Source of the DNA: Phycisphaeraceae bacterium
GTDB lineage: Bacteria > Planctomycetota > Phycisphaerae > Phycisphaerales > Phycisphaeraceae
NCBI GenBank assembly: GCA_029260615.1
Contig: JAJDCX010000087.1
Location: 30,381-94,380, forward strand
Direction: 5' to 3'
Length of the DNA stretch: 64,000 nt
Shown one piece after another: positions 42,352 to 50,437 of the stretch. Below the pieces are notes generated by a model that was given only the letters and a program-made list of their open reading frames with translations, was not told the DNA's origin and did not search any database. The translations under genes were made by a program, and so were the position numbers. Every line of letters starts with the position of its first letter. The first letter of the stretch is position 1.

Positions 42352-43965
42352 TTAAGCGGCGTGGGCGGGCTCGGGGCTCGTTTGAGCCTGGGCCGATTTA
42401 CTTTGGGTCGATTCAGGCAGGGCAACCCGGCGGGCGATGACGATCAGCGGGTGGGTGGGGTCGCCTTGGCGCGGGTCCGAGAGGATCTGCCAGCCGCCGA
42501 CAGCTTGGAGTTGGGCCAGCAGTTGCGAGGCCCGGTAGCAGCGCTGGGCTTCGTGGGGGTTGCACGCCTGGGTTGGGCGTTTCGTGACAATCACCAGCAG
42601 GCCTTGGTCAGCCAATACCCGGTGGGCATCACGCAGCAGGGCCACAGGGTTGTTGTGATTGTCGATCTGGTCAAAAAGCAGTGCCACATCAGCGGTCCCA
42701 TTGTCCAGGGGCGAGCGGCGTGGATCGGTCTGGTGGGCGAACTGGGGGCGGTCCGCCGGGTAGGTCTGGTTGGTCACACACTGCTGGGCCAGGTTGATCT
42801 TGCCCGGGTGGGTGTCGATCCCGATGCAGGATAGGCCTTGCCCTGCGAGCAGATGGGTGAGTAGCCCCGCCGAGCAGCCGAGGATGGCGGTTTTTCGGAG
42901 CTTATCGATTTTGGATTTGTCGGGCTGGGCCTGATTGATCTGTGATAGCACCTGCAGGGCAATGACCACGCGCAGGTCGGTTGATTGTTTGAACGCGTCG
43001 TCTTGGCCGTATCGTGCCCATTCGCTTTGCTCGATCGCAAGAGCGGGTGGATTCTGGGTCAGGGGCTGCGCGGATGGGGGGGGCGTTCCAAAGACACGGG
43101 CGTTCCAAAGCAGCGGCGTCCCGGCGTACTTCTCACGCACCACATCCAGGTCCGGGGCGATCCGGTCGAAGCCCCACTTTTTACGGAACGTGTCCAGTGT
43201 TTGTTTGACGCCTTCCTGCGTGTCGGCGGTGGTTTGCCTTGCCCCGCGCAGGCCATGGCGGTGGATGTATTCAATGTGAGGGATAGCGAAGCAGGACCAG
43301 CCCTTGAGCCGGGCGGACAGCCCGAAGTCGACCGTCTGGCCGCGGAGGATGCTCTCGTCGTAGCCGCCGACCTCGTCGTAAACAGCACGTTTGCAGCAGT
43401 AAAAACAGCCCATGACGTGGTCGACCTCGATCGCATGGGTCACGGCGTAGCGGCCCGAGCCGGCCTCGATGTGGTGATAGCCCTTGGGGTGCAGCAACCA
43501 GTCACCGAAGGCGTGGATCTTCCCGTCGGGGCGGAGCTGCTTTGGGCCGACCACCCCCAACCTCGGGTGCCCTTGGTCAAAGCTCTGGCAGAGCAGCGCC
43601 GCCCAGTGTCGTGTGAGCATCTGCGTGTCGCCGTCGAGTCGCACGAGGATGTCACCTACGGATTCGCGGACCAGCCGGTTGGCCCCGATAGAGAGGACGC
43701 CGGTGTGCTTGGCCTCAATGAGTTTGATGAAGGGCAGGTTGTTACGCCATGTTTTTTTCGACCAGCTGCGCAGGGTATCCAGGCTGTCATCCGTCGAGCC
43801 GTCGTCGTAGGCGATGAGTTCCAGCGGTGTCGGGTCGTCCTGGAGGGTGTCGTGCAGGGATTGCAGCAGGTCACCCAGCAGGTCGGTTTGGCCGTCGTGG
43901 GACGAGGCCTTGCCATTGTTGTAGTTGGGGATCAGGATGGAAACTCGGGGCGCAGGATCACTCAT
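42352..43965 (-). CDS. GT2 glycosyltransferase fused to a class I methyltransferase-like domain
   Basis: 537 residues. The N-terminal ~300 are a GT2 domain: PRVSILIPNYNNGKASSHDG, ELIAYDDGSTDDSLDTLRSW, HTGVLSIGANRLVRESVGDIL, VRLDGDTQMLTRHWAALL (DxD), then VDHVMGCFYCCKRAVYDEVGGYDES and GQTVDFGLSARLKGWSCFAI. The C-terminal ~190 (from about 345) look like a class I SAM-binding fold: KTAILGCSAGLLTHLLAGQG (glycine motif), LSCIGIDTHPGKINLAQQC (acidic residue at the end of strand 2), GTADVALLFDQIDNHNNPVA and LLRDAHRVLADQGLLVIVTK. The methyltransferase half is clearly related but its catalytic details were not checked. The fusion suggests sugar addition and methylation on one polypeptide. It is monocistronic as far as can be seen. 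Confidence 0.86.
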   Translation of the reverse strand: MSDPAPRVSILIPNYNNGKASSHDGQTDLLGDLLQSLHDTLQDDPTPLELIAYDDGSTDDSLDTLRSWSKKTWRNNLPFIKLIEAKHTGVLSIGANRLVRESVGDILVRLDGDTQMLTRHWAALLCQSFDQGHPRLGVVGPKQLRPDGKIHAFGDWLLHPKGYHHIEAGSGRYAVTHAIEVDHVMGCFYCCKRAVYDEVGGYDESILRGQTVDFGLSARLKGWSCFAIPHIEYIHRHGLRGARQTTADTQEGVKQTLDTFRKKWGFDRIAPDLDVVREKYAGTPLLWNARVFGTPPPSAQPLTQNPPALAIEQSEWARYGQDDAFKQSTDLRVVIALQVLSQINQAQPDKSKIDKLRKTAILGCSAGLLTHLLAGQGLSCIGIDTHPGKINLAQQCVTNQTYPADRPQFAHQTDPRRSPLDNGTADVALLFDQIDNHNNPVALLRDAHRVLADQGLLVIVTKRPTQACNPHEAQRCYRASQLLAQLQAVGGWQILSDPRQGDPTHPLIVIARRVALPESTQSKSAQAQTSPEPAHAA

Positions 43966-44031
43966 AGGAGTGTTATCGGCCTTGCCGGCGTCCCCGCTGC
44001 AGGATCGGGTTTAGTTATGGAGGCGAGCCGG

Positions 44032-44331
44032 TCAGCCGTTGTGGTTGCTCGACTCGGCTTTCTCGGAGGTGCCGGAGGTATCAGAGGCATCGACGGAGTT
44101 GGTGGTGTGCTGCTCGATCTTGGGTGGCTGTTTGGCGGCGGTGTCGATGTCGTCTTCGATGCCGGACAGACCCTTCTTGAACTCGACGATACCCTTGCCG
44201 ATGCTCTTGCCGACCTCTGGGAGGCGTTTGCCGAAGATCAGGACACCCAGGAGGGCCAAGACGATGGCCTCCCACATGCCGAATCCTTGGAAAATAAAGC
44301 CCAGGGTTGTGTTGGCGTGGGTGTGGAACAT
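44032..44331 (-). CDS. tatA: TatA/E-like twin-arginine translocase subunit
   Basis: 99 residues from the ATG at 44331. The layout is a TatA-type one: a short periplasmic N-terminus, a single membrane helix with GMWEAIVLALLGVLIFGKRL containing the F-G hinge, an amphipathic helix PEVGKSIGKGIVEFKKGLSG, and an acidic, disordered C-terminal tail. TatA oligomers form the protein-conducting element for folded proteins with twin-Arg signals. The longer frame to 44376 has no support. tatC was not seen in this window. The tRNA-Arg gene lies about 40 bp upstream on the same strand. One candidate client, the amidase at 41452, also has a twin-Arg N-terminus. Confidence 0.92.
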   Translation of the reverse strand: MFHTHANTTLGFIFQGFGMWEAIVLALLGVLIFGKRLPEVGKSIGKGIVEFKKGLSGIEDDIDTAAKQPPKIEQHTTNSVDASDTSGTSEKAESSNHNG

Positions 44332-44371
44332 GGTGGGTCTCCGGGGGGCTCCGGGGTCTGTGGGGCGGCAA

Positions 44372-44445
44372 TGCACCAGAAAGGACTCGAACCTTTAACC
44401 TGCGGTTCCGTAGACCGCTGCTCTATCCAATTGAGCTACTGGTGC
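44372..44445 (-). tRNA. tRNA-Arg (anticodon ACG)
   Basis: The minus strand folds as a full cloverleaf of about 74 nt: acceptor GCACCAG paired with CTGGTGC plus discriminator A, D arm AGCTCAATTGGATAGAGC, anticodon stem GCGGT/ACCGC around loop CTACGGA with anticodon ACG, and T arm AAAGG-TTCGAGT-CCTTT. The CCA end is not encoded. ACG reads CGN arginine codons after conversion of A34 to inosine. Confidence 0.97.
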
Positions 44446-44586
44446 GACAGCCCGGTAAGGATAGTCCACGAGGGGGCGGGATTCAAACGCAGAGGGGGAG
44501 TCGGGTGTCTGGGTTGGGGTATCGGGTGTTTGGGGAGGCGAGGGGTTGTATCCCGGGCCTAGCTGATTCTCATCCCTTATCCCCCA

Positions 44587-44592
44587 TACAAT
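44587..44592 (+). promoter_or_regulatory. Candidate -10 element directly before the 44599 gene
   Basis: TACAAT ends six bases before the ATG at 44599 and there is no ribosome-binding site in between. The arrangement mirrors the scpB start and would give a leaderless mRNA. A clear -35 was not found, so the assignment is weak. Confidence 0.35.
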
Positions 44593-44598
44593 CTCCCC

Positions 44599-45537
44599 AT
44601 GCCTGAACCGGTACTGGTGATACATGGGATCGCGATCCGTAACCCTGCGAAGTTTCTTAAGAGTGTTGATGCGCTGGGCGGAGCGTTGGGGGATGGGTAC
44701 GAACTGATCCCGGTATTTTGGGGCGACTTAGGTGCCCAAGGTGTGCATCTGGACAAGGTCATCGCACGGTACCCCGGCCGCTCCGGCGGGATGCGTAGCA
44801 TGATGGCAGACTCACTGGCGGGATCGGTGGCGTCGGGGCTTGGGCGGACGATGTCCTGGGTCTCGCGCAAACGTGGTGAACACGACTCGGCGGCACAGAT
44901 CCGTGAGCAGGCGGGACAACTGCGAGCGGATCTGAAGGGCCGGGTGCGTGGGTACGTCAACGACAAGTTCCAGGACATGCGTGGTGCGCTGACCTCGGCG
45001 ATGCTGCCGTTCATGGCGGATGTGATCGCGTATCAGAGCCAGGGGCAGCGGGCGGTGGTACACGGGCGAGTCCGAGAGGTGATCAATAAGGAACTGGGCG
45101 CAGAGTTTGGCACGTCGGCGAAGCCGTTGACCGTGATCGCGCACAGTTTGGGGGGTGTGATCGGTTTTGATATGGCGACCGCCGAGCGAGATCCGTTGCA
45201 CATCGACCGGTTCATCACGCTTGGGAGTCAGCCTGCGTTTTTTCATCTGCTGGACCCGCGATCGGGGAACGTCCCTGTGTTTGAGGGTGAGCCGGTGACG
45301 CTTGGGCCGAACTTGGGCCGTTGGACGAATATCTGGGACGAGTATGACGTGCTGGCGTTTGGTGTCAGCGAGGTGTTCCGTCTGCACGACGGCAGTATGC
45401 CGACCGATCGGCCGGTGCGGTGTTACCGGGACGCGGTGCGTGGGGCGGCGATGTTGCAATCCCACCTGGGCTATTTTACCCGCCGGGCCTCGCTGGAGGC
45501 GATCCGTGAGGCGTTGACAAATGAGAGTGCGAAATGA
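44599..45537 (+). CDS. Alpha/beta-hydrolase-like protein with lipase-type GHSLG nucleophile region
   Basis: 312 residues. PVLVIHGIAIRNPAKFLKSV opens the sequence with the oxyanion-loop His-Gly of alpha/beta hydrolases, and TVIAHSLGGVIGFDMATAER provides A-H-S-L-G, where Ser (about residue 181) is the nucleophile. A catalytic Asp and a His later in the chain (DEYDVLAFGVSEVFRLHDGS and following) are candidates, not confirmed. The middle region (about 60-150) is helical. The family resembles bacterial hypothetical lipases/esterases with unknown substrate. The stop overlaps the start of the ArsC-like gene (ATGA), so the two are coupled. Its start lies directly after a TACAAT box with no ribosome-binding site. 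Confidence 0.78.
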   Translation: MPEPVLVIHGIAIRNPAKFLKSVDALGGALGDGYELIPVFWGDLGAQGVHLDKVIARYPGRSGGMRSMMADSLAGSVASGLGRTMSWVSRKRGEHDSAAQIREQAGQLRADLKGRVRGYVNDKFQDMRGALTSAMLPFMADVIAYQSQGQRAVVHGRVREVINKELGAEFGTSAKPLTVIAHSLGGVIGFDMATAERDPLHIDRFITLGSQPAFFHLLDPRSGNVPVFEGEPVTLGPNLGRWTNIWDEYDVLAFGVSEVFRLHDGSMPTDRPVRCYRDAVRGAAMLQSHLGYFTRRASLEAIREALTNESAK

Positions 45538-45893
45538 TTGATTTCTACGGCTACGACAAGTGTGACACCTGCCGTAAGGCGAAGAAATATTTGGATGAGA
45601 TGGGGGTTGCGTACCGTGCGATCGCGATTGTCGAGTGTCCGCCAAGCCGGTCGTTGTTGAAGAAGATACTGAAGGCGGGTGATTACGAGTTGAAACAGTT
45701 GTTCAATACCTCGGGGCAGGTGTATCGGCAGATGAAGGTTAAGGACAAACTGGCGTCGATGTCTATCGATGATGCGGTCAAGTTACTTAGTGAGCACGGC
45801 AAGCTCTGTAAACGGCCGATCGTGACCGACGGGACGCGTCACACGGTTGGGTTTCGCTCGGATATTTTTGCGGAGGCGTGGGGCGCTGTGTGA
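45534..45893 (+). CDS. ArsC/Spx family protein (thioredoxin fold)
   Basis: 119 residues. It starts MIDFYGYDKCDTCRKAKKYL, with the Cys-x2-Cys of the Spx/YffB/ArsC family at residues 10-13, then LDEMGVAYRAIAIVECPPSR, LKQLFNTSGQVYRQMKVKDK and KRPIVTDGTRHTVGFRSDIF, where the R-P-I and the Arg-containing C-terminal segment are family features. Members act as arsenate reductases, as glutathione-dependent reductases (YffB) or as RNA-polymerase-binding Spx regulators; sequence alone does not decide here. The ATG overlaps the preceding stop, suggesting coupling to the hydrolase gene. The size is normal for the family. Confidence 0.88.
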   Translation: MIDFYGYDKCDTCRKAKKYLDEMGVAYRAIAIVECPPSRSLLKKILKAGDYELKQLFNTSGQVYRQMKVKDKLASMSIDDAVKLLSEHGKLCKRPIVTDGTRHTVGFRSDIFAEAWGAV

Positions 45894-45930
45894 CGCAGGA
45901 GAGGCGTGAGGCTGGTGGGGGTATCCGGGG

Positions 45931-46152
45931 GTGAGCTACGGGTGGCGTGAGTGGTTTGAGGTCGATGATGACCGTTCGAGCCTGTCGGGCAAGACGCTGG
46001 CGTCGGTACATCGGCCTGGGCTGATCCTAGTGTTTGAAGACCTGTGGGACCGCCATCGCCAAGACACGGCCAACGCGGCGGCCGTGGATGGGTCGGCACG
46101 CACTTACGCCATCGGCGAGTACCTGGACAACATGGCCTTGCCAGCGGATTGA
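45931..46152 (+). CDS. Small hypothetical protein (GTG start)
   Basis: 73 residues starting at a GTG, 37 bp after the ArsC-like gene. The sequence SYGWREWFEVDDDRSSLSGK then TLASVHRPGLILVFEDLWDR is compact and unlike a frame shadow: it has balanced composition and no long low-complexity run. I do not recognise the family. It could be a small regulator or cofactor of the upstream genes. No strong ribosome-binding site is visible, so confidence is moderate. Confidence 0.45.
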   Translation: MSYGWREWFEVDDDRSSLSGKTLASVHRPGLILVFEDLWDRHRQDTANAAAVDGSARTYAIGEYLDNMALPAD

Positions 46153-46204
46153 GTGCCGGGTCGTGGGTGTATCCTTATATTATGGATGGGGTATACTTCC
46201 GCAC

Positions 46205-47176
46205 ATGTCTGACGCGGCGGCGATGCAACAACCCCTGTTGAATGTCCAGAGGTGGAGGCCTCGGGTGTCATCGGGCTGGGTCGGGGCGGCGATGCTCTTG
46301 CTGATCGCCGTGCCTTGCTTTGTGACCCTGCCGTGGTCGCTCCAAAATTACAACGTACACCGGATGTCCGAGGGGATGGCGTTGCTTGCGCCGAGTTGGG
46401 CCGACCCGATGGGGACGGACCTGTTTGGGCAGTCGGTGATGTGGCGCAGCCTGCTGGGCGGGGCGATCAGCCTGGGCATCGGGGGGTGTGCGGCGCTGAT
46501 CTCGGTGTTTATTGGTGTGACCTGGGGGGCCACCGCGGGGTACGTCGGGGGCCGGGTGGATTCTGTGATGATGCGTGTGGTGGATGTGCTTTATGGCTTG
46601 CCATACATCCTGCTGGTGGTGCTGATGAACCTGGCGCTTCGGCCGTTGATGTATGACGGGTTGTTGTGGCTGAGTTTTAATGGGAAACCGATATTTAACG
46701 AATCGTCGGCGTCGGGGCTGTCGGGGATCGTGACGCTGCTGGTAGCGATCGGGGGCGTGAGTTGGCTGACGATGGCACGGGTGATCCGTGGGCAGGTGTT
46801 GAGCCTGCGGAGTCAGCCGTTCATGGAGGCGGCCCGTGCGGTGGGGACCGGTCATGTGCGGACGCTGTTGGTGCATCTGTTGCCGAACCTGATCGGGCCG
46901 ATCGTGGTGTACGCGACGCTGACGGTGCCCCAGGCGATTTTGCAGGAGTCTTTCCTGAGTTTTCTAGGCATCGGTGTGCAGGCCCCGATCCCCAGTTGGG
47001 GGAACCTGGCATCGGAGGGGCTGCCACAATTGCACAAGTTGGCGACGCATGCCGATAAAGTCGAATGGTGGTTGTTATTATTCCCCTGCCTGCTGTTGGG
47101 GCTGACATTGATGGGGCTAAATTTCCTAGGCGACGCGCTACGGAATCGATTAGACCCTAAGCGTGCGAAGACCTGA
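46205..47176 (+). CDS. ABC transporter permease, DppC/OppC type (first copy)
   Basis: 323 residues from the ATG at 46205. After a short cytoplasmic N-terminus and first helix (VGAAMLLLIAVPCFVTLPWS) comes DPMGTDLFGQSVMWRSLLGG, the G-T-D-x-F/L-G landmark of the C-type peptide/nickel permeases, then about five more helices. The EAA-loop region reads MEAARAVGTGHVRTLLVHLLPN, and ESFLSFLGIGVQAPIPSWGN follows near the end. It forms a channel half with a B-type permease. The next gene encodes the binding protein, and the B-type and a second C-type permease follow it, so this locus has two C-type subunits. The frame is open far upstream to 46034, but similarity begins at 46205. Confidence 0.92.
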   Translation: MSDAAAMQQPLLNVQRWRPRVSSGWVGAAMLLLIAVPCFVTLPWSLQNYNVHRMSEGMALLAPSWADPMGTDLFGQSVMWRSLLGGAISLGIGGCAALISVFIGVTWGATAGYVGGRVDSVMMRVVDVLYGLPYILLVVLMNLALRPLMYDGLLWLSFNGKPIFNESSASGLSGIVTLLVAIGGVSWLTMARVIRGQVLSLRSQPFMEAARAVGTGHVRTLLVHLLPNLIGPIVVYATLTVPQAILQESFLSFLGIGVQAPIPSWGNLASEGLPQLHKLATHADKVEWWLLLFPCLLLGLTLMGLNFLGDALRNRLDPKRAKT

Positions 47177-47247
47177 TTGAGACCGAATAACCACCACAGG
47201 CACCCGGTTAAGACGGCGTGACTGTGGGTAGCTGTATTGAGGCAAGG

Positions 47248-49326
47248 ATGGAAAATCGATTCGGTTTCAAAGACCTGGTTCTGTCGGTGCTGTTGGTCGC
47301 GATCTTGGTGAGTCTCTGGCTTGCGATGAAGCAGTTCGACCGCCAGCACGAGACGCTGCGGACCGTTAGCGAAAGTATTAAGCAGCAGGACGCGGCGCAG
47401 GCCCGTCTTGAGCGGACGATCGCCGATCTGGCCGAAAAGCTTGAGGCCGGCGTGGTGTTTCCGGGCTCATCTCAGGGCGACGGCCCGGGCCCCGAGGCGA
47501 TGGGCTTTGCCGACCCTGATGAGCTGCCCGACCCGTTCGCGGAACTTAAACAGGTCAAGCAGGACCCGGACTACGCTTCCGGCGACTGGGTCGTCGACGC
47601 GTTCCCGGTCAACGTCGCCAAGGTGACCCCGTTCATATCCCGCGATTTCTACGGCGCAGTGGTGCAGAGCTTTGTGGTGGAGTCGCTGGCGGTCCGTGAC
47701 TCGGACACCCTGGCCTGGACGCCGGTGCTGGCAAAGACCTGGAAGACGGAGGATAACACCACCGCCTGGAATGCCTATGTTAAGCGTCGGCAGGGTGAGC
47801 CTTTGACCAAAGAAGAGGTCCGAGCCGAGGATGGCTACGGTTCTGCCGAGACTGATGAGCTCAAGCAGGCGTATGTTCAGCGCCGGTTGACGGAGGGACG
47901 TCGGATCGATGACATCGTCAAGGAGACTGGCTGTCCACCAGCGACGGTCGTGACATTCAAGCTACGCCGAGGCATCACCTTTTCGGACGGCCAGCCGTTG
48001 ACCGCACGGGACGTTGTGTTCACCTACAACCTGGTCATGCACCCCAAGACCGACGCCGCGATCTACCGCAACGAGTACAGACTGAAATTCAAGAGCATCA
48101 CCGCCCCGGACGACTACACGGCCGTCTTCAGTTTCAAGAAGCCCTTCTTCGATACATTCTTTGAGGCGGCGACCTTCCGGGTACTCCCCGAGCATTTTTA
48201 CGGCCCGCTCACGGACGAACGGATCGAAGCCATCAATACCGTGCCCGGCCTGATCTTAGGCAGCGGCCCGTACAAGATGATCTACGGCCCTAAAGATTGG
48301 GCTCCGGGTAAGGAACTCATCCTCGAACGCAACGGGCGTTACTGGGGCGAAGCTAGCGCGATCGATCGACTTGTGTTCCGCGAGATCTCCAACGACGTCG
48401 CCAGGCTCGCGGCCTTCCGCAACGGCGACATCGACCTGTTCTATCGCGCGGCCCCCGAGCAGTACATTGAATACCTCAAGGAAGATGAGCTGGTTAAGCG
48501 GTCGCAATCGATCGAGGCGTTTAGGCCAAACGATGGCTACGGCTGGGTTGCCTGGAACCAAAAGAAAAATGGCGAGCCTACTCCTTTTGCTGACAAACGG
48601 GTCCGCCGGGCGATGACGATGCTGGTTGATCGCCAGCGGATCATCGACAAGGCGCTATACGGCTACGGCCTGATCCCAAGCGGACCATTCAACAAACTCA
48701 GCCCGCAACACAACCCGCAGGTGCAGCCGTTGCCATATGACCCACAGCAGGCACGCGAGCTATTGGCGGAGGCGGGTTACATTGACCGTGACGGTGACGG
48801 TGTGGTGGAGTCCAAGGACGGTGTGCCTTTGATCTTTAAACACACTTACCCCAGCACCGGCACATTCTGGACCAATGTCTCGCTGGGCATGAAAGACTCA
48901 ATGGCGGAGGGCGGTGTCGTGCTTCAGCCCGACCCGCTTGAATGGTCGGTCTTCAGCGAGAAAGTCCGCAGCTCGGACTTCGACGCCATCAGCATGGCAT
49001 GGGGGGCCCTGATCGAGACCGATATCCATCACGCGTTCCACTCCAGCAACATCGGTGAAGGGGCAAACAACTTCCCTTCCTACATCAACCCCGAGCTGGA
49101 CCGTTTGATTGATCAGGCCAGGGTCACACTCGACGAGGAGGAGCGGATGCAGGTCTGGCATAAGGTCCACGCCATCCTCAACGAGGACCAGCCGTATACC
49201 TTCTTGTATGTGCGGAAGTTCCTGACCTTCACGGACGGTCGGTTCCGCAATGTCCGCCAGGTGCTGATCGGGGTCAATGACAGGAATTTCTGGTACACCC
49301 CCATGGTGGAACAGAAGTACAAATAA
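47248..49326 (+). CDS. Peptide/nickel-type ABC transporter substrate-binding protein, membrane-anchored
   Basis: 692 residues from the ATG at 47248. The N-terminus has a non-cleaved-looking membrane helix (LVLSVLLVAILVSLWLAMKQ) and then a helical, coiled-coil-like stretch (QARLERTIADLAEKLEAG) in place of a lipoprotein signal. The SBP_bac_5 fold follows: FISRDFYGAVVQSFVVESLA near the start, FKLRRGITFSDGQPLTARDV in the middle, and DKRVRRAMTMLVDRQRIIDK and FPSYINPELDRLIDQARVTL in the C-terminal half. Between strand landmarks there is an insertion of about 70 residues (WNAYVKRRQGEPLTKEEVRA and following) that is unusual for the family. It probably binds peptides or nickel-like complexes for the permeases downstream. 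An alternative GTG start at 47218 seems less likely. Confidence 0.9.
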   Translation: MENRFGFKDLVLSVLLVAILVSLWLAMKQFDRQHETLRTVSESIKQQDAAQARLERTIADLAEKLEAGVVFPGSSQGDGPGPEAMGFADPDELPDPFAELKQVKQDPDYASGDWVVDAFPVNVAKVTPFISRDFYGAVVQSFVVESLAVRDSDTLAWTPVLAKTWKTEDNTTAWNAYVKRRQGEPLTKEEVRAEDGYGSAETDELKQAYVQRRLTEGRRIDDIVKETGCPPATVVTFKLRRGITFSDGQPLTARDVVFTYNLVMHPKTDAAIYRNEYRLKFKSITAPDDYTAVFSFKKPFFDTFFEAATFRVLPEHFYGPLTDERIEAINTVPGLILGSGPYKMIYGPKDWAPGKELILERNGRYWGEASAIDRLVFREISNDVARLAAFRNGDIDLFYRAAPEQYIEYLKEDELVKRSQSIEAFRPNDGYGWVAWNQKKNGEPTPFADKRVRRAMTMLVDRQRIIDKALYGYGLIPSGPFNKLSPQHNPQVQPLPYDPQQARELLAEAGYIDRDGDGVVESKDGVPLIFKHTYPSTGTFWTNVSLGMKDSMAEGGVVLQPDPLEWSVFSEKVRSSDFDAISMAWGALIETDIHHAFHSSNIGEGANNFPSYINPELDRLIDQARVTLDEEERMQVWHKVHAILNEDQPYTFLYVRKFLTFTDGRFRNVRQVLIGVNDRNFWYTPMVEQKYK

Positions 49327-49357
49327 TCGATGCGGGCCCTGCCCAGCGGATAAACCG

Positions 49358-50437
49358 ATGCTCACCTACGTCATCCGACGGCTGCTGTTGATGATCCCGA
49401 CGCTGATAGGCGTAACGGCGATGGTGTTCTTCATCATGGCCGCGTCGCCCGGCGGGGTCGGGGGTGCCGAGGCCATGGCCGGCGGCGAATTGGAAGGCAA
49501 GTCACAACAGGCGCTCAAGGACTACATCAACAAGCGCTACGGGCTGGACCAGCCGATGTTGGTGCAGTACGGGCGGTGGGTCAATCGCGTCTCGCCGGTC
49601 GGTTTCCCAAGCGGTGAGGCCGGCAAGGTCCGGTGGGGGGCGCCTGGATTCAAGTGGCCGGACTTGGGCGAGAGCATGTCCAAGCGTCGTCCCGTGACCG
49701 ACCTGTACCGTGAGGCATTGCCGATCACGCTGTTGTTAAATCTGATCACTACGCCTTTGGTGTATGTCTCGGCGATCCTGCTGGGTATTTTCATGGCCAG
49801 GCACCGGGGCAAGGTCTTTGACATGGCCGCCGGTGTGGGTGTGCTGGGTTTGTGGTCGATCCCAACGATATGGGCCGGGGTGATGCTCATCGGGTTGTTG
49901 GCGAACCGCCAGTTCTTGCATTGGTTCCCGGTGGGGGGGTTGAGTTCGACCGAGTCGTTGGAGATGGCGTTTCTTCCGGCCTGGTCGGCCGAGGGTTTTG
50001 ATCGGGGCTGGCTGCTGGACCGTATCTGGCATCTGGTGTTGCCGATTGCGTGTCTAACCTATGGGAGCCTGGCTTTCCTGGCGAAGCTCGCCCGGGGCGC
50101 GATGTTGGAAAACCTGTCTTCAGACTATGTGCGGACGGCTCGGGCCAAGGGCGTGTCTGCGCGAGCGGTATTGTTTCAGCACGCCTTGCGTAACAGCTTG
50201 ATACCGTTGATCACCGTAGCGGCCGCGATCCTGCCGGGGCTGATCGCGGGGTCGTTGATTGTCGAATCGATTTTCAGTATCCCTGGGATGGGCAAGCTGA
50301 CGATCGACGCGGTTTTTGCCCGTGACCGTGAGTTGGTGTTGGCTGGGGCGTTGGTCAGCGGGGTATTGGGGCTGACGTCGATTCTGATCGCGGACCTGTG
50401 TTATGCCATTGCCGATCCGAGGGTCAGCTATGAGTAG
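49358..50437 (+). CDS. ABC transporter permease, DppB/OppB type
   Basis: 359 residues from the ATG at 49358. MLTYVIRRLLLMIPTLIGVT is the typical B-type first helix, followed by YGLDQPMLVQYGRWVNRVSP and, after several helices, ARGAMLENLSSDYVRTARAK then GVSARAVLFQHALRNSLIPL with the EAA-like loop and PGLIAGSLIVESIFSIPGMG near the end. It forms the membrane channel with a C-type partner for uptake of peptides or related solutes. Its 3' end overlaps the next permease gene by eight bases. The longer frame back to 49277 overlaps the binding-protein gene and was not used. Confidence 0.93.
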   Translation: MLTYVIRRLLLMIPTLIGVTAMVFFIMAASPGGVGGAEAMAGGELEGKSQQALKDYINKRYGLDQPMLVQYGRWVNRVSPVGFPSGEAGKVRWGAPGFKWPDLGESMSKRRPVTDLYREALPITLLLNLITTPLVYVSAILLGIFMARHRGKVFDMAAGVGVLGLWSIPTIWAGVMLIGLLANRQFLHWFPVGGLSSTESLEMAFLPAWSAEGFDRGWLLDRIWHLVLPIACLTYGSLAFLAKLARGAMLENLSSDYVRTARAKGVSARAVLFQHALRNSLIPLITVAAAILPGLIAGSLIVESIFSIPGMGKLTIDAVFARDRELVLAGALVSGVLGLTSILIADLCYAIADPRVSYE

